This document shows positions 55,709-64,000 of a DNA stretch of 64,000 bases, in pieces. Source of the stretch: Adiantum capillus-veneris (Eukaryota > Streptophyta > Polypodiopsida > Polypodiales > Pteridaceae); the NCBI GenBank assembly GCA_014529385.2, contig CM043949.1:107669054-107733053 (forward strand), in the 5' to 3' direction. Position 1 is the stretch's first letter; each line of letters starts with the position of its first letter. The notes under the pieces were generated by a model that saw only the letters and a list, made by a program, of their open reading frames with translations, was not told the DNA's origin and did no database searches. The translations under genes and the position numbers were made by a program.

Positions 55709-57220
55709 ACCCACACACACACACACTCCAATCAGACCTGTCGTTCGTCTGTCAGTCAGAGAGCAAAAAAAGTTTTTAATTAAAAAATTGACTTTACACA
55801 CGATGTGTGCAAGCCTTTGCTCGTGCGAGGGTCCTTCACACCCCGATTCCCCGCTCACATACACTCTCGAGAGCTTGAGAGATAGCGAATGTGAGAGATT
55901 GAGAGCTTGAGAGATGGAGTAAGAGAGCTTTGAGAGAGAGAGAGAGAGAGCAAGGTTTCGTGTTAGCATTGGAGACTCTCGTCCGACAGCGGCAGGAAGC
56001 AGCCTCGACATAGAAGATTAGCCGTTTCGACACCGACTTCACAGACAGTCTCGACCTTAGTTTGTCGACCTCGACACCGGACATAGATGACTCACCACCA
56101 GAGCCACAAAGAGAGTACACTTACTTTCTCTACTCTCTGCATCGGCTCGACGCCTGTCGTTCGGGCGGACATCCAATTTTTGCGGACGATTGTGCTTGCG
56201 ATGTGCACGGGTGAGGTGCCTCTACCATAGAGGAGTGACACCTGACATTGACACCGAGCGCACCGATTTCTCTTTACGACACAGTTTTTGGCTACGACTC
56301 TTTTTGCGACTACTCGACTAGTGCATTTTCACCCAACGGTGGATTTCGGCACCGACATTCCCATATCGACACTGACACGCAGGTTACAGGGGGCTTTTCA
56401 GTCCATTTACACACAGTTTCTCCAGATTTTCAGACACTTATAAGCACAACACCTTTAAGGCGATTTTGGCAGTCATTTTGACAACAATTTCTCTGCAGAC
56501 CGATACGTTGACAGATGCATGTTTGTTTTAGCACACCGCGCTATTGAGCTCTTTTGAGAGCAGATATCCCCGCAGGGATACTTTTTATTGCACACAGTAG
56601 TTCTTGGCGCCTATTTGAGTGTAATCAATCGTGCATGTTGAGTTGCGAACATTGCCCATTGCACTATGTGTGGAGCCATTTTTTACTATTTTGGCAGTTT
56701 TTCTGGTCATTTCTAAGACTCGGACCGAAAGAACCCTTTCTGAAACTGTGGCTAGTCTTTTTGTGTTTACTTTAGCCTTTGGAGGGTCATTGCGTGAGGT
56801 TTTCTTTGAGCTAGGGTATTCTTGAATGTTGAGATACCTTCGGTGATACAGATAGCTAGAGTTCCCCACTTACAATACCCTCGCCATAGGATATGTATCT
56901 GGACGATTTCTTATGATTTTGACGCCGAGTTGGCGGTCACACAACAGTTGTTTTGAGAAGTTTATGCTCAGTGGTTGTTTTTCAACAGTTTATATGCTTA
57001 CTTTTGTATTGTCGGATTTGAGAGTTTGTTCCCCGTACATAGGAGACTCTGTCGGATTTTTCTTGTGAGTTTATGTTATGCATTCTTGGCACTTCTAGTT
57101 GTTCTTACACAGTGATTTTACTACTTTTGGTTTTAGTTTTTGCTCTTGTTCTAGGGGAAACTATGCCGAAATTATCCTAGGCAATTCGCAATAAAGTTTT
57201 TGGCTACATTCACTTGAGTC
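55709..57220. other. No gene supported; possibly leader or LTR of the copia relic
   Basis: Contains GAGAGCTTGAGAGATAG repeats near 55870-55925 and T-rich sequence up to the gag start. I could not find LTR ends or a primer-binding site. Confidence 0.4.
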
Positions 57221-58960
57221 ATGGTTGCGAGTAGTACTTTCAAAAGAGAAGAGTACTGCATCAAAAAGTTTGATGGCACAAACTTTGTTATTTGGAAGTA
57301 GCATATGCAAGATGTTTCGATCAACAGGCTTGATAGCACCCTTGCGTGAAAAAAGAGAGAATGCATACACTAATGAAGAGTGGGAAGGCTTGAATGAGCA
57401 TGCCATGGCAACCATTTGCTAACACCTTGGTGAATCCATTTACTTTACCATAATGGATAAGACCAATGCCAAAGATTATGGGATGCTCTATGTGCAACAT
57501 GGGATAGCAATACCTTGAACAAGGTTTTTTTGATGGAGAAGCTTATGCACATGAACATGAAAGAGGACACTAATGTTAGTTCTCACTTGAATGAGTTCAA
57601 AAACATCTTGTCACATATTACTTCAAAAGGTCTCAATTTTGGTGATGAAATGAAGGCAATTTTCTTGGTATTTTCTTGCTATGTTTGCTACCATCATCAT
57701 GGGATACCTTCAACACAACCATAAGCGATTTTGCACATAATGGCAAGCTAGCTTTTAGCGATGTTTCTAGTGCGTTGCTCATTGAGGATATTCAACGTCA
57801 ATCTCTTGTTGCGAATGGGCATGGTGATGCATATGTGGCTAGTGGCAATTGTGATAAGCAAAGGTAGCGTGGTTGTAGCCGTAATCATTCTCAGGATTGC
57901 AGGCAAGGTCGTAGCAAGAGTCGCAACAAAGACATGTAAAATGTTGAGTGTTACCTACTAGCATAAAAAGGGACACTTAAAGAAAGATAGCCACACAATG
58001 CAGCATAATAAAGGCAAAGAGAAAGCAAAATTTGACAAACCCAAAAGCAGCGTGAAAATTGAAGAGATTAATGTGGTTGAGTATCCAGCCATTGAGACAG
58101 TTTATGACGTGCCAAATGCTGTATTGATTTTCACATCGGATTTGAGTCTTGATTTCGTTCATAGCGACTTGTGCGGACCTACGCCAGTCAAGTGTCTAGG
58201 GGGAGCATTATACTTAATGACATTCATCGATGACTCTACTAGAAAGGTGTGGGTTTATCTCTTGAAGCAGAAGAGCAACGTCTTTAGTGTCTTTCCGAAG
58301 TTCTTAGCATTGGTCGAGAACCAATTGTGTAGAAAGCTTAAAGCTTTGCAAAGTGACAATGGAGGCGAGTACATATCCTCCGAGTTCAAGGACTCTTGTA
58401 GTAAAAGAGGCATTCGAAGATAGTTTACCACGCCTTAGACACCCACCCAAATTGGTGTGGCTAAGAGGATGAATAGAACCATTCAGGAACGGGTCACTTC
58501 TATGTTGTCTATGGCCAACTTACCTCAAGAATTTCGGGGAGAAGTTGTTACGATGGCTGCTTATTTGATCAATCGGTCACGTAGTACACCACTAAAGTAC
58601 AAGGTTCCGTAGGAGATGTGGACTGGCAAAGAGCCCAATTATGACAGATTATGTGTGTTTGTGTGTGAGGCATTCTCACATGTGCCAAAAGAGCTTAGAC
58701 AAAAGTTGGACACCAAATCACACGTGCATCTTTATTGGATATGGTGTGGATGGAGAGATGGGATATTGTCTCTAGCACTCAGAACCTAAGAAGGTTATAT
58801 GAAGCTCAAAGGTGATATTCAACAAGTCTAAGATGCATAGAAAGCCAATGAAAGACATTGAGTATCACAGGGTATAGTTTGAGGATGTCACCTCACCGCC
58901 AGTTACATAGAATGTTGGACGTGCTAGTGGGTTATACGAGATGGCGAGCAAGTATTTCCA
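57221..58960 (+). pseudogene. Copia relic: gag joined to integrase core
   Basis: Gag starts at ATG 57221 (KFDGTNFVIWK, then in other frames DALCATWDS, LNEFKNILSHITSKG, SSWDTFNTTISDF). A zinc-knuckle remnant (KKGHLKKDSH-like) lies near 57965. From 58126 the integrase core reads DFVHSDLCGPTPV, YLMTFIDDSTRKVWVYLLKQ and LQSDNGGEYISSEF; the third catalytic residue region follows near 58440-58620 with stops. Protease and pre-integrase are deleted between gag and integrase, and RT is absent. In-frame TAG at about 57868. Confidence 0.85.
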
Positions 58961-59575
58961 AGCAACAAAATTAACAAGCGAGTCTCTTTAGAAATGCCAA
59001 TACTAGTCACACAAATTTGAAACTGCAATGGCTATTTTCACCACATAGTATTTTGCTTGCAAAAAACACCAGAGCTACCAATGTTATGTCAAGACGGGTG
59101 GTGGATCATCAGCCATATGGTCAACAATTGCCTGCTTGTCCTTATCCAATAAGCTTGTTGTTGTAAATTTAAGTCAAGTGTCCCAAATTTCATAGAATGC
59201 AAAAAATGCATAGTTAAACCACATTTCAAAGAGAATCCGCCTAGTTACCCCTTTGGATAGAGGCAGCCTCATAGTGTCACATTGGGCTATAAGCAAAATG
59301 TTGGCCATGTTTTTTAGTGAGTGGCTCGTGGTCAAGTGGTAAAGCATGCGCATTTCTTGTTGACTGCCAAGGCCCAAAGCCTACAAGCTACATTCACGCT
59401 CCCACTTTTGGAGAATGGCCGCCCCGGCGTACAAGAGAAAAGATGGTCCGACTGGTAAGGCTGGTCCTCTAACAAGGTGAGGAGACCATCATTTTCTTTT
59501 CTTACAGCCAATGAGGGGTCGCCCTCTCAGATGGCTGCTTTTTGCGTAACAAGAAATATATATTTGGGAAAATTA
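58961..59575. other. No gene supported
   Basis: A stretch at 59324-59350 (GTGGCTCGTGGTCAAGTGG) looks like a tRNA A box but no B box or clover-leaf follows. Confidence 0.4.
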
Positions 59576-60013
59576 CCTAAACACCACTCTAATTTGTGGA
59601 AATTCACAAAATACCCCTCAAATTTAAAAATTTCCAAAATATTTTTGTACCTATTTTGGTTGGATTGTTCAAAATTTTCTAATTTTTATTCCTTTTTTAT
59701 AATCGAGATCCATTTTTGAGTGATTAGCATGTAATTTGTCACAAATTATCTTTAAAAAGGCAATTATGTTTGAAAACAATTCATCTCCAAAGCCTACATA
59801 ACCAACTCAAATTTTAGTTTTTGCATCTTGTATTGATAGACAATCAGTCTTCTTACAAAAAGCTGCAAATTTTTTTATCTTCGGAGATATTTAATCTTAC
59901 AACCAGGGTATTTTAGGAATTTTGGAAATTTTGGAGGGCAGTTTGGGAATTTATGATATTGGTGATATTTTGGGAATTTCCACCAATTAGAGGGGTATTT
60001 TGGTAATTTTCCC
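59576..60013. mobile_element. MITE-like inverted-repeat element, 438 bp
   Basis: The left end GGGAAAATTACC and the next 40 bp (CTCTAATT.GTGGAAATTC.CAAAATA) match the reverse complement of the right end (GGTAATTTTCCC, ending at 60013) with a few mismatches. The inside is AT-rich and non-coding. TATATT occurs near both borders (about 59569 and 60014) as a possible target duplication. Confidence 0.7.
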
Positions 60014-60568
60014 TATATTCTTTCTAAAAATGAGGAATCATTGATTTTTCCTTCTGACGATAGTTGCCTATTGGTTTGCTGCTACAGCCAGTCCGCATCG
60101 GTGCGGATTGGTTGCAGCAACAAACCAGTAGCGTGATATGGCTCGCGATGCAGCCGACGGAGGTAGCAGCAAACTGGCATGTGATGCATGGCTAGGCACG
60201 TATTAGCTGCAGAGTAGCAAACTATACTCGTATGATGCATATTGGCTTGCAATGCCGCCAAACGGCTACAGCTTGCAGCAAATTAAATGGCGAGGCACCA
60301 TGCTTGCATGTAGGCGGTGGACCGAGATAATTGCCAGTTTGATGCCCATGGCATGGAAGTTACCAATCCGCATGGTTGTGCACTCATTTGTGGCCAATGA
60401 GCTTTGATTGGAAATCTCTCTCTCTCTCTTTCTCTCTCTCTCTCGCCAACCTCCCTTAGCTCACCAGCTATGACGTGTTGTAGCAATTGTAGAACATAGA
60501 GGTGGCTAGGCTAGAGCGGGACAACAAAGTGTGCGGCTTGATGCCATATGGAAATGAGTGCTCTCATC

Positions 60569-60629
<61 letters not shown>

Positions 60630-60904
60630 TTCCTCTCTCTATCTCACACATGCACACACACACACACACACATACACACAGACTTTTGGCAAGTCGCTTA
60701 AAAGGCATCCTATTCAAGCAAAAGGTGCACACTATAAGATACCGCGTTCTACTTTCATATTTCTCCTGCACTTTTATTGATCAGGTCATGCACGCACTCA
60801 CAAAGAGTGGGAGGACGATGGCATATACCTATTGCTTCATTATAGGAGGAACACTTGTAGCCCATCTCTGCCTGGTTTACCCCCCTCGGTCACCCCCACA
60901 CTTT
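60014..60904. other. No gene supported; simple repeats
   Basis: GCAGCAAA/GTAGCAAAC-rich phrases at 60070-60290 and a CT run at 60415-60443. Confidence 0.5.
60571..60681. repeat. (CT)n then (CA)n tracts
   Basis: CT from 60571 to about 60625, then CA-rich from 60648 to 60681. Confidence 0.95.
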
Positions 60905-62294
60905 AGCATATGATTGATCTTGTGCACATTTTCCATGTAATGACTCAAGAAATCCACTCTTTATTTCCATGAAAGCAAGTGAATTAATCTGAGGCATCCG
61001 ACTTAGTGCATCTGCTACTACATTTTATCGCCCCTTGTGATATCGTAGCTTACAATCATAATCTTGAAGGATTTTGACCCATCTAGGTTTACGGTCCTTC
61101 AAGTCTGTTTGAGTAGTAAACCATTTGATACTCTCATGGTCAAAAACTACTTCAAACTCAGCACCATATAAATAGTGTCGCCACTTTCATAAAGCGTGAA
61201 TTATGGCATAGATCTCTCTCTCATAGACAGAATAATTCTGTTGAGCTCTATCTAACTTTTTACTTTCAAAGGCTATAGGTCTTCCCTCCTAGAGAAGTAC
61301 CGCACCAATTGCTTTATCACTAACATCAGTCTCTACCACAAACGGCTTAAGTGGATCGACGATTGCTAGGATGGGAGCAATGGCTATAGCTACCTTAAGC
61401 TGTTCGAAACTGCGCTTTTGGGCTTCTTCCCAAGAATAGGTCTTACCTTTTGCTTTAAGTTGATCTGTCATAGGAACAACAATTTTGGCATAATCACGGA
61501 TATACTGTCGATAAAATCCAGCCATGCCTAAAAATATTTGAAGCTCCTCAACCGTGTTGGGATGTGGCCATCAAAGAATGGCAGCGACCTTGTCTGTGTC
61601 CATTTTGATGCCAGAGTAAGAGATGACATGACCGAGGTAATGTATCTCTATTTTAAAGAAATTGCACTTGCTTTGCTTAGCATATAGCACATGAGCTCGT
61701 AGCTGTTCGAACACTAATCATAAGTGTTATATGTGTTCATTTTCAATCTTACTGTAAATGAGAATGTCATCAAAACCACAACAAATTTTCCAAGATAGGA
61801 CATAAGACACTATCCATGAGTGTCATAAATGTAGCTGGAGCATTGGTTAGACCAAAAGGTATAACCAAAATTTCAAAATGCCGAACCGTGGTTTAAAGGC
61901 AATTTTGGAGATATCTTGCAGTAGGATACGCACCTGGTGGTATCCTGAACGAAGATCTATCTTTGTATAGTATCTTGCCCCATGGAGTTGATCAAACAAC
62001 TCATCCACTCGAGGCAGAGGATACTTGTTCTTGATGGTTATCGCATTTAATCCGTGCTAATCTACGCACATGCGCATAGTACCATCTTTCTTTTTTTCCA
62101 ATAGAATTGGTGATGCTCAAGGCGAAGTGCTAGGTCTAATGAAACCACGAGCGAGGTAGTCAGCGAACTGACTCTCAACCTCCTTGGCTTCTTTAGCATT
62201 CATACGATAAGGTGGTTTACTCATCGGTTTAGTGCCTGTCAAGACATCTATGCCATGCTCCACATCACGTGTAGGGGGTAAACCCGGTGGTAAA
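60905..62294 (-). pseudogene. Ty3/gypsy relic: RT, RNase H (minus strand)
   Basis: Minus strand from 62294: LPPGLPPTRDVEHGIDV (linker before RT), [53 protein letters not shown], then GFDDILIYSK near 61755, LGMAGFYRQYIRDYAKI, VVETDVSDKAIGAVLL, and RNase H EREIYAIIHAL and VADALSRMPQ near 60980. Several stops and frame changes break it. Integrase and LTRs are not seen. Its 5' side is cut by the copia LTR at 62295. Confidence 0.88.
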
Positions 62295-62521
62295 TGTTAC
62301 CATATACATGTGGTAGTGATGTGTGTGAACACAGTAGGACCACCGGGGCATTTTTCCCCTCTTTAGGAGGTTTTTTCCCCCGTGCATTGTATATAGGCCC
62401 ATCACTCTAAGGCTATCTATCTTTCCATTTCACACTAAGTAACAAACACTCTATTGTGTGCCTTGAGCTTCCTTCGTCTTCTCCAAGCTGTGTGCGTTTC
62501 TCTGCAACCCTAATTCCAACA
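62295..62521 (+). repeat. 5' LTR of the copia element, 227 bp
   Basis: Starts TGTTACCATATACATG and ends AATTCCAACA. TATATAGG near 62388 could be a TATA box. Confidence 0.85.
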
Positions 62522-62523
62522 AT

Positions 62524-62535
62524 TGATATCAGAGC
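62524..62535 (+). promoter_or_regulatory. Primer-binding site, initiator Met tRNA
   Basis: TGATATCAGAGC two bases after the LTR, one base from the standard TGGTATCAGAGC. Confidence 0.85.
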
Positions 62536-62883
62536 AGGTTGCGTCCTCCCGGGCTTAGTCACCAGCTGCTCTAGCACACTCCTGCTCACTTTCTCCGATT
62601 ACAGTGAGGTTTGGCGAGCTTTTGCAGGTTGAAAAATATTTTGGATAAGCTCATAGAGCTTAGTCTGCTCAAATTTTTGATTCGGACACATTTCAGTCTC
62701 CATTTCCACTACAGACAAGTCTGCACAGGCAATTTCTTCATTTTGTGTAGAATTTCTATCAATGTCGTTTTTTGCATAACAGGTGCCTTACAATCTTCTA
62801 CGGTTTGTGCTATATAGCACGTGTTGTTTCCGCTCCGTTTTTCCTCTTTTTGGGCACTTTTCACATCAGGTGCAGCATTTACT

Positions 62884-64000
62884 ATGGCTAACAATAACAC
62901 AGATGTGTTCAAGATGTTTCCTGCTGAGGACAGGTTGGATGGGGACAATTACCCTATGTGGGCTTATATGATGCAACACGTTCTTGTGTCAAAGGGCGTT
63001 TGGAATATTGTGTAGGGCATTGATGTACGTCCTGGTTCTAAGGATAGATGCTATTAGAGCTATTTTGCCTATGACAGAACAAGCTTGTTGGGATGTAAAG
63101 GATGTGCAGGCCCATGCATTGATTGCGTTGTCTGTGAAGCGCACCATTGCTCCTCACATTTGTTCAGTAAAATCTACAAAACAGGCTTGGGATATTTTGG
63201 CTCGTCTTTATGCAAGTCGCAATGAGGCTATGATTGCTTTGCTACGTAAAGATCTGGAGTTGAAGATTATGCATGAGGAAGATGATATGGACACTTTCCT
63301 TGCTGGTGTCAAGGATATCAATGAGCAACTTATTTCTGCAGGTGAAGTCATTTCAGACAGTTCCCTTGTGCAGACTGTTCTTGATGCCTTACCAGATTCT
63401 TAGCAGACTTTTGCTAGTACTTGACGACTTATGACCCAAGGAAATCTTGAAGTTGTCAAGTTTGATGCATTATGCACATTGCTGTTGCAAGAGTCACTTT
63501 CCACAAAAAACAGGACTAGGCAGCGTCCAGTTGAATAGGCTTTTATTGCTTCTCAAAGAAAGGGTGGTAACAGCAATGCAGCCACTTCTTATGGTTCTAC
63601 TACGAGTGGCAAAACTTCTGTTCCTAATGCTTCTGCTGGCTAAGAAGAAAGAGGGCGGTTCCAATGCAAATGCTGGTTCCACTACAAATGCAGTCATTGT
63701 TGAGTCTTCTGTGAAAGGAGACTGTGTTGTTGATGTTGATGCAAAATGGGCTTTTAGTGCAGAGTGCACTTACAATCCTGTTGTCCATGATGCCTGCATG
63801 GCAATTGCTGCAGATTCACATGTGTGGTATTTTGATAGTGGTGCTACAAAGCACATTACCTCACATCGTGAATTGTTCACCTCTCTCGAGTATGTCCCTC
63901 ATGGGAATTCAGTCACTTGTGCCAACAATGCCTCTTATCCGGTTCAGGGAGTTGGAAAGATTGCGCTCACTACTGCAAATGGCAGTTCTTTCACACTTGT
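62884..64000 (+). pseudogene. Copia gag and protease start, frameshifted, 3' partial
   Basis: ATG at 62884: MANNNTDVFKMFPAEDRLDG, YPMWAYMMQHVLVSKGVWNI. A TAG follows at 63013, then a frame change. The gag body goes on to 63403 (SVKRTIAPHICSV, AWDILARLYASRNE, DVQAHALIALS). After further stops, readable protease starts near 63815: VWYFDSGATKHIT (catalytic DSG), CANNASYPVQGVGKI. The zinc knuckle is not readable. Continues past 64000. Integrase and RT unseen. Confidence 0.85.

Larger units (their letters stand above)
62295..64000 (+). mobile_element. Copia retrotransposon, 5' part, runs off the window
   Basis: The 5' LTR is followed by a primer-binding site, gag and protease. It is inserted into the minus-strand gypsy relic; the left flanking five bases are GTAAA (62290-62294). 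The right end is outside the window. Confidence 0.88.

Noticed and set aside
59321-59400. Possible tRNA or tRNA-derived SINE
   Set aside because: An A-box-like phrase only; no B box, no clover-leaf, no poly-A end.

Overview
This looks like nuclear DNA of a land plant with a large, transposon-rich genome. The evidence is plant-type Ty1/copia, Ty3/gypsy (chromovirus and Tat/Ogre-like), CACTA/En-Spm and MITE elements, PLS-type PPR relics, a plant-type AAA ATPase, and GT-AG introns. Very long (AG/TC)n tracts recur throughout. The sequence does not fix the species. A fern or other seed-free plant would fit, but that is only an impression.

Layout. 1-3.7 kb holds two convergent intron-containing genes: a Ulp1-like protease fused to an FCP1-like phosphatase domain (+), and an unrecognised protein (-) with one in-frame TGA. 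4.0-5.4 kb holds a truncated CACTA transposase copy and a Tourist-like MITE. 5.5-6.9 kb is an intact intronless AAA ATPase (-), probably the best ordinary gene here. 7.2-8.5 kb is a broken sugar/polyol transporter. 9.7-13.6 kb holds microsatellites, a 132-bp tandem duplication and a decayed Tat-like gypsy element.

About 18.8-28.8 kb is a decayed copia element split by a complete 7,983-bp CACTA transposon (18986-26968, TTA target duplication). The CACTA carries a TNPA-like gene, a six-exon TNP2-like gene and a captured heavy-metal-associated (HMA) metallochaperone fragment. From 34.4 to 51.0 kb an inverted-repeat pair encloses a nested region. It contains an almost intact, recent chromovirus (34656-43564, AAACC target duplication), an inverted solo LTR of the same family, PPR and LINE relics, a third LTR relic and an unrecognised gene remnant. 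51-60 kb is mostly simple repeats with a perfect 56-bp palindrome, homopolymer G and C tracts, a copia gag/integrase relic and a second MITE-like element. 60.9-62.3 kb is a gypsy reverse transcriptase relic (-), cut by a copia element whose 5' LTR starts at 62295 and which runs off the window.

Most of the content is selfish DNA at different stages of decay. Nearly all stop codons that break otherwise readable frames can be explained by C-to-T or G-to-A change (CGA to TGA, CAG to TAG, TGG to TAG), which suggests mutation of methylated cytosines. The most novel items are the Ulp1-FCP1 fusion with Asn at an expected Asp in both active sites, the CACTA with its captured HMA gene, and the 16.7-kb inverted-repeat-bounded region with an unidentified cargo gene.
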